Assembly (NCBI GenBank): GCA_949743325.1
Contig: CATJTQ010000089.1
Location: 85,548-149,547 of the forward strand
Origin: an uncultured Lachnospiraceae bacterium
Lineage (GTDB): Bacteria > Bacillota > Clostridia > Lachnospirales > Lachnospiraceae
Length of the DNA: 64,000 nt
Direction: 5' to 3'
The position numbers were made by a program, and so were the translations under genes. Positions 7,265-16,825 of the stretch are shown here, piece by piece. The notes under the pieces are model-generated. The model was given only the letters and a program-made list of their open reading frames with translations, did not search any database and had not been told where the DNA came from. Positions within the stretch are counted from its first letter, which is position 1. Each line of letters begins with the position of its first letter.

Positions 7265-8409
7265 GGGTTTTTCTTGTTTTTGTTTATTAAAATTCCTTTT
7301 CTGACAATTTTTTCTGACATATTTATTGATAACTTTTTCTCAAATTTGCGGATTCTTTTAATCTCTGCTGTTGTTACAATACTTATGTTAATGCCATGTT
7401 TCATACCTCTGGCACATCTGCCTGCCCTGTGCAGATAATCCTTCTCATCTTCAGGAATACTGTAATGAATTATTAAATCTACCCCTTTAAAATGAAGCCC
7501 TCTGGCAGCCAAATCCGTTCCAATTAAAATCTGCAGTTTCCCGCTTGCAAACTGCTCCACAATCTGTTTTCTATCTTTCTTCTTTGTATTGCCATGTATA
7601 CATTTGGCATTATAATGATGATACTGAAGTTTAGATGATGCTTTTTCAATGTCATATGTCTTATTTATAAAAACAATTGCTTTCTTTGGTTTTAATGAAG
7701 AAATAATGCTTCTTAAAACATCTATCTTTTCCCTTCCATCACATACTATATACATATGCTCCAGATTTTTTGGAATCTTTAAGCCCTGATCCAGGCGTAT
7801 AACTTCATATTTACCCGCCAATTCTCTGACAATTTTCTCTGTATATTCATTGATACTGGCAGAAAAAAAACTCTTCTGTATATCTCTCATACAACATTTT
7901 ATTACAGCTTTTGTCTCTTCTATTTGATTTTTTGATAATAATTTATCCGCCTCGTCCAGTACTATCGTCTCTAGGAGATGGGCTGATATTTTTTTCTTCT
8001 TAATAAGCTCTAATACTCTGCCAGGAGTACCAACGATAAACTGAGGTCTATCTCTTAATGCTTCAATCTGTCTTTTTATATTCACCTCTCCTACTATTGG
8101 TACAACCTTTAAAGAAAGCCTTGCACTATTATTGACAGATCTTATCTGCCTTACTACCTGCATCGCTAATTCATGAGTAGGTACTAGCACCAGCACTTTA
8201 TTACCTTCTGTCGTATTTATATATTTCTGCATAAACGGAAGCAAATAAGCAAGTGTTTTCCCACTTCCCGTCTCTGACTGTGCAATTACATTTTTCCCCT
8301 CGTAAAGCGCCGAATACACTTCCTGCTGTATTTTAGTAGGTTTTGTTATATCCTCCATAGCCAAACTTTCTGACAGAACTGAAGATATATTTAAATCAAG
8401 AAAATTCAT
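7261..8409 (-). CDS. DEAD-box RNA helicase
   Basis: ATP-dependent RNA helicase of the DEAD family, for RNA unwinding in ribosome assembly or mRNA decay. Motifs in order: Q motif (KPTKIQQEVY), I AQSETGSGKT, Ia PTHELA, Ib TPGRVLE, II LDEADKLL, III FSAS (SAS in place of the usual SAT), V GTDLAARGL, VI HRAGRCARG. It is a minimal core of 382 residues with only a short basic tail (KGILINKNKKNP) and no RNA-binding C-domain. I start at the ATG at 8409, 7 bases after AGGAG; the frame opens 6 codons earlier. It is not assigned to a named member such as CshA. Confidence 0.93.
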   Translation of the reverse strand: MNFLDLNISSVLSESLAMEDITKPTKIQQEVYSALYEGKNVIAQSETGSGKTLAYLLPFMQKYINTTEGNKVLVLVPTHELAMQVVRQIRSVNNSARLSLKVVPIVGEVNIKRQIEALRDRPQFIVGTPGRVLELIKKKKISAHLLETIVLDEADKLLSKNQIEETKAVIKCCMRDIQKSFFSASINEYTEKIVRELAGKYEVIRLDQGLKIPKNLEHMYIVCDGREKIDVLRSIISSLKPKKAIVFINKTYDIEKASSKLQYHHYNAKCIHGNTKKKDRKQIVEQFASGKLQILIGTDLAARGLHFKGVDLIIHYSIPEDEKDYLHRAGRCARGMKHGINISIVTTAEIKRIRKFEKKLSINMSEKIVRKGILINKNKKNP

Positions 8410-8521
8410 TTTGTCTCTCCTTATCATTTGCTCTTGAAAAGTTTATAAATATCGTGTAAGCTTTATCTAATATAACATAAACCCCATCTGTGGGCAATAC
8501 TACACAGGAGAATATATTATT

Positions 8522-9331
8522 ATGAAAAAAATAGTTTTTACTGATTTAGACGGAACACTTCTTGATGACAACAGACTTGTCACAAAGAAAAACCGTACCT
8601 GCATAGAAAAAACATTATCAGAAGGACATCAGATTGTTATAACAAGCGGCAGACCTCTTGCTAGTGTTAAACAGATAGCAAGAGATTTAAATCTTGATGG
8701 CGAAGGCTGTTATTGTATTGCTTCGAACGGAGCTGTTTTATACGATTGTGGAAATAATAAAGTCTTAAGACAGACGACACTTTCCAAAGAATTTATTAAA
8801 CCTCTGTTTAAAAGCGCCCATGAACATAATATACACATCCATACTTACACAGACAACAATGTTTTATGTGAAGAAGACCGTATAGAAGTGCACTGGTATG
8901 AAAATGAAATTAAAGTACCTGCAATTATCGTTGATAATGTATACAATTACATTGACCTTGACCCAGTCAAAATTATATTGCTTGACTTGGAAAACCAACA
9001 AAACCTTATTAATTTCCAAAAGAAAATGCTTCCATTTACAGAAGGTAAAATGGAAACACTTTTCTCTAATCCCAAAATTCTTGAATATTGTCCTCTTGGA
9101 GTATCAAAAGGCAATGCAATATCCGAATTATGCAATATATTAAACATACCGATCGAATGTACTGTATCAGCCGGCGATGCCGAAAATGATATACCTTTAA
9201 TTAAAGCCGCCCACATTGGCTGCTGCATGAAAAACGGCTTTGCAAGCGCTAAAGCATGTGCTGATTATATTACAGAAGCAGATAACAACAACAGCGGTTT
9301 TGCCGAAATTTTAGAAAAATTTGTACTGTAA
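8522..9331 (+). CDS. Cof-type HAD-superfamily phosphatase
   Basis: Haloacid dehalogenase phosphatase of the Cof/YidA type, likely hydrolysing small sugar phosphates or FMN-like substrates. Motif I is DLDGTLLD near residue 8, motif II ITSGRP, motif III lysine in SKGNAI and motif IV GDAENDIPLI. Length 269 is normal for the family with its C2 cap domain. AGGAG lies just upstream. It runs convergent with ppk, the two stops being 7 bases apart. Substrate unknown. Confidence 0.93.
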   Translation: MKKIVFTDLDGTLLDDNRLVTKKNRTCIEKTLSEGHQIVITSGRPLASVKQIARDLNLDGEGCYCIASNGAVLYDCGNNKVLRQTTLSKEFIKPLFKSAHEHNIHIHTYTDNNVLCEEDRIEVHWYENEIKVPAIIVDNVYNYIDLDPVKIILLDLENQQNLINFQKKMLPFTEGKMETLFSNPKILEYCPLGVSKGNAISELCNILNIPIECTVSAGDAENDIPLIKAAHIGCCMKNGFASAKACADYITEADNNNSGFAEILEKFVL

Positions 9332-9338
9332 ATAAATT

Positions 9339-11465
9339 TTACATTTTTTCTATAGGTATAAATACACGGTCTTTTCTCTCACTATTAATCTTACCTATAT
9401 CTTTTTTCGCCGCTTTACAGAAAAAATCCTGTGCGCAAATCTTCTCTTTGCCGCGGGATTTTACTTTTTCATAAAACCCTTCCGAATTTAATTTCTGCGC
9501 CTTAACATTGTCAGACAACTGTATATTTAAAATCTCCTTAGTCTGAATCTTTAGTTCATAGTCTTCAATCGGAAACATTATCTCGACTCTTTTATCTAAA
9601 TTTCTTGGCATCCAGTCAGAACTTGCCATATATATTTCCTCATCACCTGAATTAAGAAAATAAAATATTCTCGCATGTTCCAAGAAATTACCGATAATTG
9701 AACGGACTCTGATATTCTCGCTCACACCAGGTATCCCAGTCTTTAGGCAGCATATTCCTCTGACAATTAAATCAATCTCTACTCCTGCCGCCGATGCCGC
9801 ATACAATGCAGCAATTATCTGTTTATCACAAAGTGAGTTTACTTTTGCAACAATATGAGCCTTTTTGCCATCCAACGCGTATTCCGTCTCTCTCTCTATT
9901 AATGCCATAAACCTATCGCGCAGCCAGAGCGGAGCAACAGAAAGCTTATTCCATCCTAATGGTTCTGAATAACCAGACAACATATTAAACACCGCTGTGG
10001 CATCTTCACCTATTGCGTCAGAACATGTTAAAATCCCAGTATCTGTGTATAATTTTGCTGTGGCATCATTATAATTTCCTGTTCCCAGATGGACATATCG
10101 CCTTATACCATCCTCTTCACGCCTTACTACAAGCGTAATTTTACTGTGAGTCTTAAGACCTACAAGACCATACAGAACATGGCACCCTGCCTTCTCAAGC
10201 ATCTTTGCCCACACAATATTATTTTCCTCATCAAATCTGGCTTTCAGCTCAACAAGAACCGTTACCTGCTTTCCATTCTCAGCTGCCTGTGCAAGAGCTG
10301 CAATAATCGGAGAATTGCCGCTAACCCTGTACAGTGTCTGTTTTATAGCCAGCACATTTTCATCTTCTGCCGCCTGCCTTACAAAATGTATAACCGGCTC
10401 AAATGTAACATATGGATGATGAAGCAGAATATCTCCTTTTCGGATTTCCTCAAAAATATCATACTCTCCCAACAGTCTTGGATGATTTTTCGGTTTATAC
10501 ATCTCAACCTTTAAATCATCAAAACCTTCCATACTATACATTTTCATCAGAAATGTTAAATCAAGAGGTCCATTTATCTTATAAATATCATCACTTTTTA
10601 CCTGAAGTTCCTTTTTTAAATGTTTAAGCAGCTTGTCGTCCATATCTTTTTCTACTTCAAGACGAATTACTTCTCCCCATTGCCGCCTCTTTATCTGTTT
10701 TTGTATCTCCTTAAGCAGATCTGCCGCCTCATCCTCATCTATGCTTAAATCAGCATTTCTCATTATTCTGTATGGATGTGCACATACTACATTATAATTT
10801 AAAAAGAGCCTGCTTAAATTTCTCTCAATAATCTCCTCCAACAGGACTACACTTATATTCTCATCATCTTCACTAGGAAGCACAACAATTCGCGACAGTC
10901 CAGCCGGAACCTGAACAGTTGCAAAATCCAATTCATCTTTATTTCCTTTTTTTGAAATTAATGCGCCTATATTTAACGACTTATTTCTAATTAATGGAAA
11001 TGGTCTTGATGAATCAACGGCCATCGGGGTCAATACTGGGTAAACATTTTCATAAAAATATTTATCTGCAAACTCACACTGTTCCTTCGTCAGATCTTCG
11101 TGGTGTTTAATAACAGTCAATCCTTTCTGATTTAACAAAGGCACCAACGAACGATTATATGTTGAGTATTGCGAATCTACAAGTTTATGCGTCTGCACAT
11201 AAATTTTCTCCAACTGCTCCGAAGGTTTAAGGCCGGAAATATCGGTTTTCTTATATCCTGCACTTACCATTTCCTTCAAAGAAGCAACCCTTATCATAAA
11301 AAACTCATCAAGATTTGAGGACGTAATAGATAAAAATTTCAGTCTTTCAAACAGCGGATTTGTTCTGTCTTTCGCCTCTCCTAAAATACGTTCATCAAAT
11401 TTTAACCAGCTTAATTCTCTATTTTCATAATATTTTACATTTTTAAATTGTTCGTTTTTTTCCAT
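9339..11465 (-). CDS. ppk1: Polyphosphate kinase 1
   Basis: Synthesises long-chain polyphosphate from ATP. The N-terminal domain opens YYENRELSWLKFDERIL; the phosphorylated histidine is expected in VGLKTHSKITLVVRRE, and HLGTGNYNDATAKLYTDTG is a family signature. I start at the ATG at 11465 (MEKNEQFKNVKYYENREL), 8 bases after GGAG, giving 708 residues; the frame extends to 11516 with no ribosome site. It follows the exopolyphosphatase gene, so synthesis and breakdown of polyphosphate are encoded side by side, as in many bacteria. Confidence 0.95.
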   Translation of the reverse strand: MEKNEQFKNVKYYENRELSWLKFDERILGEAKDRTNPLFERLKFLSITSSNLDEFFMIRVASLKEMVSAGYKKTDISGLKPSEQLEKIYVQTHKLVDSQYSTYNRSLVPLLNQKGLTVIKHHEDLTKEQCEFADKYFYENVYPVLTPMAVDSSRPFPLIRNKSLNIGALISKKGNKDELDFATVQVPAGLSRIVVLPSEDDENISVVLLEEIIERNLSRLFLNYNVVCAHPYRIMRNADLSIDEDEAADLLKEIQKQIKRRQWGEVIRLEVEKDMDDKLLKHLKKELQVKSDDIYKINGPLDLTFLMKMYSMEGFDDLKVEMYKPKNHPRLLGEYDIFEEIRKGDILLHHPYVTFEPVIHFVRQAAEDENVLAIKQTLYRVSGNSPIIAALAQAAENGKQVTVLVELKARFDEENNIVWAKMLEKAGCHVLYGLVGLKTHSKITLVVRREEDGIRRYVHLGTGNYNDATAKLYTDTGILTCSDAIGEDATAVFNMLSGYSEPLGWNKLSVAPLWLRDRFMALIERETEYALDGKKAHIVAKVNSLCDKQIIAALYAASAAGVEIDLIVRGICCLKTGIPGVSENIRVRSIIGNFLEHARIFYFLNSGDEEIYMASSDWMPRNLDKRVEIMFPIEDYELKIQTKEILNIQLSDNVKAQKLNSEGFYEKVKSRGKEKICAQDFFCKAAKKDIGKINSERKDRVFIPIEKM

Positions 11466-11543
11466 ATAAAAAACTCCATTCGCTATATTTATAAAAGCAT
11501 CATTTCTAAAATACATTAAGCTGTATAATCGCTTTACAAAATG

Positions 11544-13076
11544 CTAATTATTGTTAATCCTGAACTTTAAAACTGGTTTTATACCAAAAACCTCTTCAAA
11601 CAAACTTGCTCGGCTGTTAAACATACCTTTCTCCAATGAAAATTCGCTTGATAGACAATCTGCATATATTGTAAGTTTCTGTTCCTTTAAAAATGCTTTA
11701 AGTTTTTTTACTTTCTGTTTATGGCTTCTATCTAAAACATTGGCTATTCTAAGTATTGATGTAAGTTTACAAATTCTCAGGTAATCTTCCTCACCAAAAT
11801 TTTTCAGAATTTCTGCCTTGTCTTCCATCTCCATTGTGTTGTAATAAATAATATTTGCCACTATTTCACGCTCTCTGTGGGAAAGTCCAATTATCTCTGT
11901 TGAAATAATTATATTGTAAGAATTTCCCGCCACATCAGACATATTAATATACTTACCACAATCATGCAGTTTTGACGCTATCTGAAGTAAAAGTCTCTCT
12001 CTTCCCGATAGTCCATGCAGCTTTCTGCATGTATCAAACAAAACATCTGAATACTCCTTCACGGCATTGGCATGTTTTTCATTACACCTGTACCTTTTCG
12101 AAATATCATTTGTCTCCGCAATAATATCCTCTTCAAAATTATGCTGATCCTTTATAAATTTATTCTGAACCGCATACTGATAAGCAATTCCATCACTTAA
12201 ATATGTCCCAGGAGCCCATATAGTCTCAACATTTGTTTGGTCAATAAGATTTTTTAACAATATAAGAGTCGGACGAAGCATTGAACTGTAATCTTTGGAA
12301 ATACCAATGCTCTCAACGACTGTCTCAGGATTTTTTAACGCATTCTCCTTAAAAAATTTCATATACTGTTCTCTTGTAATAAAATTATCATTGTCTTTTT
12401 CTATTGTCTTTACAATCCTGGCAACAAGCTCACCGACAACTATTAAATTCTTTATATCTTGTCCGTTAAGATACAAATACTTAAAACATTCCAAATCATT
12501 TTGTATCATTTCTTCTATAACTTCGGAATATTTGACTGAGCGATAATCCATCTCATTTACCTTCTCTGATATCCAAATTGTTCCCAGTTTAATATTTTGA
12601 GTAGTAACAAGCCTGTCTTTATCAAAAAGCGAAATCTGCAGACTTCCGCCTCCCACATCAGCAATTGCTGTTCGTTTCTTTATAATTTTATTAAATCCCT
12701 CCTCCTGTGCCGCCACTGACATATATTCCAAGAACCTCTGCTCTGAATTGCTTAAAACCTCAACCTTTATTCCGGTTTTGGCTCTGATTTGATCAAGCGT
12801 CAGCCTTTCATTGTCAAGCTCTCTAATAGAACTTGTTGCAAAAACACGAAAATCTTTTACACTATACTCTTTCATAATTTGCTGAAACTCTTTTAATTTA
12901 TCACAGAGTACATTCATTGTCTCATAGCTGAGCTTTCTGTAATTATAACTGTCCTGTCCTAATTTCAGCCTGTATCTTATAAAATCAAGCTGCCTCATCC
13001 CTTTGCCTTTTGACAGTTCAAATATTTTCATTAACAGCTCATATGAGCCTATATGAATTGCCGCAAATGTCATCAT
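11544..13076 (-). CDS. ppx: Ppx/GppA exopolyphosphatase with C-terminal HD domain
   Basis: Removes terminal phosphates from polyphosphate and/or hydrolyses pppGpp. The ASKHA-fold phosphatase part has IADVGGGSLQISLFDKD and GTIWISEKV; the C-terminal half carries an HD-type helical domain (LQIASKLHDCGKYINMSD). Length 510 fits the long two-domain form. The very N-terminus reads FAAIHIGSYELLMKIFEL, so the usual IDLGSNS phosphate-loop motif is altered to IHIGSYE (His for Asp, Tyr-Glu after the Ser). GGAGGCGGG lies 8 bases before the start. First gene of a two-gene unit with ppk1. Confidence 0.92.
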   Translation of the reverse strand: MMTFAAIHIGSYELLMKIFELSKGKGMRQLDFIRYRLKLGQDSYNYRKLSYETMNVLCDKLKEFQQIMKEYSVKDFRVFATSSIRELDNERLTLDQIRAKTGIKVEVLSNSEQRFLEYMSVAAQEEGFNKIIKKRTAIADVGGGSLQISLFDKDRLVTTQNIKLGTIWISEKVNEMDYRSVKYSEVIEEMIQNDLECFKYLYLNGQDIKNLIVVGELVARIVKTIEKDNDNFITREQYMKFFKENALKNPETVVESIGISKDYSSMLRPTLILLKNLIDQTNVETIWAPGTYLSDGIAYQYAVQNKFIKDQHNFEEDIIAETNDISKRYRCNEKHANAVKEYSDVLFDTCRKLHGLSGRERLLLQIASKLHDCGKYINMSDVAGNSYNIIISTEIIGLSHREREIVANIIYYNTMEMEDKAEILKNFGEEDYLRICKLTSILRIANVLDRSHKQKVKKLKAFLKEQKLTIYADCLSSEFSLEKGMFNSRASLFEEVFGIKPVLKFRINNN

Positions 13077-13425
13077 AGCAAAAACCCGCCTCCTTTGTTT
13101 GTAAAAAATATGTTTAACTCTTAATTTTCGTACCTAAATATATAATTATTATAACACTGCTTGCAAAAATTTGAAAGCACCACTTATCAAAATTATTATA
13201 GTTGACCCAACAATAAAAATATTTTAAACTGTATATTATTATACGCTATTTAAAAGGCTGCATATTCATTATAATACTTTAAATTTTAAAGAAAAAACAG
13301 AGATATATTAAATACTAACACTATATAAATATGATAAATATAAAGATTAAATATATAATGAACCTGCGGGCAAAAATATTTATAATTGCAAAATATTAAA
13401 AAAATGAAAGGAATTTTAAATAACT
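13077..13425. other. AT-rich divergent intergenic region (ppx / PHP gene)
   Basis: 349 bases with no supported gene. On the minus strand a perfect TATAAT (13148-13153) is well placed for ppx but its -35 (TTTCAA) is weak. On the plus strand AAAGGAA serves the PHP gene. No repeat or structured RNA was recognised in the extremely AT-rich middle. Confidence 0.5.
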
Positions 13426-14271
13426 ATGAAAAAACTTATAGATATGCATGTGCACTCAACCTTCTCCGATGGAACAAATACACCAAAAGAATTAGTTGAA
13501 ATTGCGAAAAGAAAAGGGCTTGCTGCTTTCGCATTAACAGACCACGACACTGTTGACGGACTTGCCGAAGTAATATGCGCTGCAAAAAAACATCATATTT
13601 TACTAATTCCCGGCGTAGAGCTCTCAACCGGATATAAAAATATCGAACAGGATGTTCATATTTTAGGGTATAATATAGATTATAATTCCCATGTTTTTAC
13701 AACACACTTAAAAAATTTTCAGCAGGAAAGAATTGACAGAAATATTAAAATGTTGAAAAAAATGTCTGACGACGGTTTTGATATAAGCTATGATAGTGTT
13801 ATATCAGCCTACCCTGATGCGGTTATAACAAGAGCCCACTTTGCAAGATTCCTTATGGACAAAGGATATGTCTCTTCTATTCGTGAAGGCTTTACAAAAT
13901 ACTTGTCAAAAGAATCTAAATATTATGTAACAAGAGAACTTATCTCACCAAAGCAGGCCGTAGAAATTATTAAAGAATCAGGCGGAAAAGCAGTTTTAGC
14001 ACACCCTCTTCTGTATGGTCTTGACGAAAAAGATTTAAATTCACTTATATCACAGCTATGCAGTTCAGGCTTAGACGGAATTGAAGCAATTTATTCTCTT
14101 CACAGTAAAGAGGATGAAATATATGTAAGAAACCTTGCAAAAACTTTTTCTTTAGAAATATCAGGCGGCTCAGATTATCATGGAGACAACAAGCCTGATA
14201 TAGAATTAGGCTCAGGAAAAGGAAATCTAGAAATTCCTATTAACCTTTTAGAAAAACTGGAAATAATCTAA
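13426..14271 (+). CDS. PHP-domain phosphoesterase (RNase AM/YciV type)
   Basis: Metal-dependent phosphoesterase of the PHP family. Metal ligands appear in DMHVHSTFSDG (residues 6-16), ALTDHDTV, PGVELSTG, TRAHFAR and the C-terminal GGSDYHGDN. Relatives such as YciV/TrpH act on 3',5'-nucleoside bisphosphates and 5' ends of RNA, so the same role is likely here but not proven. 281 residues is standard. It is convergent with pheA, 4 bases between the stops. Confidence 0.9.
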   Translation: MKKLIDMHVHSTFSDGTNTPKELVEIAKRKGLAAFALTDHDTVDGLAEVICAAKKHHILLIPGVELSTGYKNIEQDVHILGYNIDYNSHVFTTHLKNFQQERIDRNIKMLKKMSDDGFDISYDSVISAYPDAVITRAHFARFLMDKGYVSSIREGFTKYLSKESKYYVTRELISPKQAVEIIKESGGKAVLAHPLLYGLDEKDLNSLISQLCSSGLDGIEAIYSLHSKEDEIYVRNLAKTFSLEISGGSDYHGDNKPDIELGSGKGNLEIPINLLEKLEII

Positions 14272-14275
14272 AAAT

Positions 14276-15415
14276 TTAATAATTCCCAAGTAATTTAAAA
14301 CTGCTTGCCTCTTGTTCAATCGCATACAAAGCATTTTTAACTTTTAAGTCATCAAGACTGCCCTCAAAATCAACAAAAAAATTGTAAGCCCACTTTTGAT
14401 TTTTAATAGGACGAGATTCAATTTTAGTCATATTAAGATGGTTATAAACAAAGTCTCCCAATGTGTTATATAATGAACCGCTCTTATTTGGAAGGGTAAA
14501 ACAAATACTAATTTTGTTTGCAGATTTCTCATAAATTTTCTTTTTGGATACTACTATAAATCTTGTAGAATTGACATCCGTATCTGTAATTCCTTCCTGC
14601 AAAACTTTTAAACCATAAACTTTCGCCGCATATTTACTTGCAACTGCAGCCTGTGAAACATCATTATCATCGAGGACTTTCTTTGCTGCCCCGGCAGTAT
14701 TTTTTACCGAAATCTGCTGCCAATCTCTGTTAGAATTTAAGAATGACTGTGACTGCATAAGAGCCTGAGGATGCGAATAAATTTTCTTGATATCAGATAA
14801 ACTGCTTGCCTCCAGTCCAAGAAGCGCATGACTGATTTTAAGTTCTACTTCACCGACTATATAATTATCATACTCTATAAGTAAATCATTTATATCACTA
14901 ACACTTCCTGCTGTTGAATTCTCTATTGGAAACACACCATAATCAGCCTTTTTATTTTTGACATCCTCCATCGCATCGCGCCACAATTCCACATTGTAAG
15001 AGTCCACTTCTTCTCCAAAATACTGCCACATAGCAGCCTGACTGTAAGCGCCCTCCACGCCCTGATATACTACCTTTATATTGTCTCTAGGAATCTCATC
15101 TACTTTCTCAAATCCATACATATCTTCAGATTTATTTTGTGCTCCTATACATCCATACTGAAGTCTGCGGCTCATTGCCATAATCTGTGAAAACAAATCT
15201 CTATTGCACTGTCTCATAAAATCATTTTCTGCCAAAGCCTCAACGGCACACAATTTATGTTCTTCCCTTTCTTTATCCAGAACCTGTTTTCCTACAGATA
15301 TTTTATACTCTGCAACCTTCTTGCACAACTCCATTCTTTTTTCAAGATCAGCAGCAATATTACTATCTATTTCATCCAACTGACCGCGTATCTCTCCTAA
15401 ATCTAAATTAGCCAT
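14276..15415 (-). CDS. pheA: Bifunctional chorismate mutase / prephenate dehydratase
   Basis: Makes phenylpyruvate from chorismate via prephenate, for phenylalanine synthesis. Residues about 1-90 form an AroQ-type chorismate mutase (LGEIRGQLDEIDSNIAADLEKRM); about 112-290 are the dehydratase (YQGVEGAYSQAA, IENSTAGSV, DVNSTRFIVV); the rest is an ACT domain with the ESRP phenylalanine-binding motif (KIESRPIKNQKWAYNFF). So feedback inhibition by Phe is expected. Single-gene unit; its promoter region is shared with the divergent DUF5050-like gene. Confidence 0.95.
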   Translation of the reverse strand: MANLDLGEIRGQLDEIDSNIAADLEKRMELCKKVAEYKISVGKQVLDKEREEHKLCAVEALAENDFMRQCNRDLFSQIMAMSRRLQYGCIGAQNKSEDMYGFEKVDEIPRDNIKVVYQGVEGAYSQAAMWQYFGEEVDSYNVELWRDAMEDVKNKKADYGVFPIENSTAGSVSDINDLLIEYDNYIVGEVELKISHALLGLEASSLSDIKKIYSHPQALMQSQSFLNSNRDWQQISVKNTAGAAKKVLDDNDVSQAAVASKYAAKVYGLKVLQEGITDTDVNSTRFIVVSKKKIYEKSANKISICFTLPNKSGSLYNTLGDFVYNHLNMTKIESRPIKNQKWAYNFFVDFEGSLDDLKVKNALYAIEQEASSFKLLGNY

Positions 15416-15538
15416 TTTATCCTGCCTCCCATTAAAATAATATTATTATAATATAACAAATCATCTGTCGGTGCAACAAAAAATATACCAAAGTAACAAT
15501 CGGATAATTTATTAAAATAAAGTTATTTACAATAAATA

Positions 15539-15567
15539 TTGCATACAGCAATTAAAACGATTATAAT
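15539..15567 (+). promoter_or_regulatory. Promoter of the DUF5050-like gene
   Basis: TTGCAT (15539-15544), 17 bases, TATAAT (15562-15567), followed by AAAGGAGG before the ATG at 15603. Confidence 0.7.
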
Positions 15568-15602
15568 GTTAAAAAGGAGTATTTAACAAAGGAGGCTTTA
15601 CT

Positions 15603-16673
15603 ATGGCAAAGAAAAAATCTGTAATGTCAAAAATAGTTCCCATAATAGCACTGGTTTTAATTATTGCTGTTATAGGCACAACTGCAGGTTACTTTTCTTA
15701 TAAAAACAGAATCATTTACAACATTTCTCCAGGAGCAAACGGAAACACTTCAGGCAACCTGCAGAACAAAGGTCTTTTCTGTGAACTGGACGGCAAAGTA
15801 TATTTCAGCAACCCTTATGATCGCGGAAAACTATATTGTATGGACTCAGATGGAAAAAATATAAAGAAATTAAACGACGAATCCGTATATAGTATAAACG
15901 CCTGCGGAAAATATCTTTATTATTCAAAAAACAATCTTACCAGCTCAAATTCTACAGCCGCTTTTAGAGGCACACTGTTCTCAGCTATAAGATCAGACTT
16001 AGATGGTAAGCACGTTGTAACATTATGTGAAGATTATTCCGCAACTCTTGTACTTGTCGGAAACAAAGTATATTTCCAGAGATACACTAATAATGATCAA
16101 AAACAAACAAATGGTGCTCTCTACAATGTTGGTATTGATAAAAAAGATTTATCAGTGGCGATAAAATCTGATATAAATCCTGCCTGTGTAAATGGAGCTT
16201 ATATATTCTATACTGGCGTTGAAAAAGACCACAATATATACAGACTAAACACCGCTACAAATTCTTCTTCATTATATTACGAAGGTAATTGCTACAAATG
16301 TATTGTAGATGATAACGAGCTGTATTTTATTGATGCAGAAGACAATTACAAATTAAAAAAGACAGGCGCCTCATCTACACGCTCAGTTGAAACTGTCTTA
16401 AATGAGCGCATCTCTACATACAATATAGATAGCAATTACATATATTTCCAAATTGATGATCAGGAAAATGGTATGCTCTGCCGTATAAAGAAAGACGGCG
16501 GATCTGAATATGAAATAATTGCTAAAGGTAATTATGATAATATAAATGTCACATCCAAATATATTTACTTCCACAACATAAAAAACGAATCAGAAATTTA
16601 TCGTGCCCCTACTAACGGACCTGTAATTGCTCAAAAATTATCAGAAGTACTAAAATTTCCGGAAATAGACTAA
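15603..16673 (+). CDS. Membrane-anchored DUF5050-like (beta-propeller) protein
   Basis: One N-terminal membrane helix (IVPIIALVLIIAVIGTTAGYF, about residues 11-32) after a Lys-rich start, so the body lies outside the membrane. The rest is made of repeated strands of the type GNKVYFQRYT, KLYCMDSDGKNIKKL and YIYFQIDD, with recurrent 'Y(F/Y)' and 'DG' spacing, as in DUF5050/prolow-density-receptor-like propellers common in clostridia. No catalytic motif is visible. Role unknown; a sensor or scaffold is possible. Monocistronic with a good promoter of its own. Confidence 0.75.
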   Translation: MAKKKSVMSKIVPIIALVLIIAVIGTTAGYFSYKNRIIYNISPGANGNTSGNLQNKGLFCELDGKVYFSNPYDRGKLYCMDSDGKNIKKLNDESVYSINACGKYLYYSKNNLTSSNSTAAFRGTLFSAIRSDLDGKHVVTLCEDYSATLVLVGNKVYFQRYTNNDQKQTNGALYNVGIDKKDLSVAIKSDINPACVNGAYIFYTGVEKDHNIYRLNTATNSSSLYYEGNCYKCIVDDNELYFIDAEDNYKLKKTGASSTRSVETVLNERISTYNIDSNYIYFQIDDQENGMLCRIKKDGGSEYEIIAKGNYDNINVTSKYIYFHNIKNESEIYRAPTNGPVIAQKLSEVLKFPEID

Positions 16674-16776
16674 AATTTCCTTTTATTTTTCCAAGCTTCT
16701 AGTCAAACTTGACACTATATTTGTTCTTAATGTTACTAAACAAATTCTTACAAATTCATATACTTATCTTATTAAC

Positions 16777-16823
16777 TAAAAAAACTGAGTGTATCATTAT
16801 TAACCGATGCACTCAGTTTTTCT
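16777..16823. terminator. Bidirectional terminator between the DUF5050-like gene and folBK
   Basis: AAAACTGAGTG (16781-16791) pairs perfectly with CACTCAGTTTT (16810-16820), extended by four more pairs including one G-T, with a T-run on both strands. Confidence 0.88.
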
Positions 16824-16825
16824 TA

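Noticed and set aside
13077..13425. Structured RNA or small gene in the 349-base divergent gap
   Set aside because: The sequence is almost purely A/T with no conserved stem, terminator or ribosome site other than the ones that serve the flanking genes.
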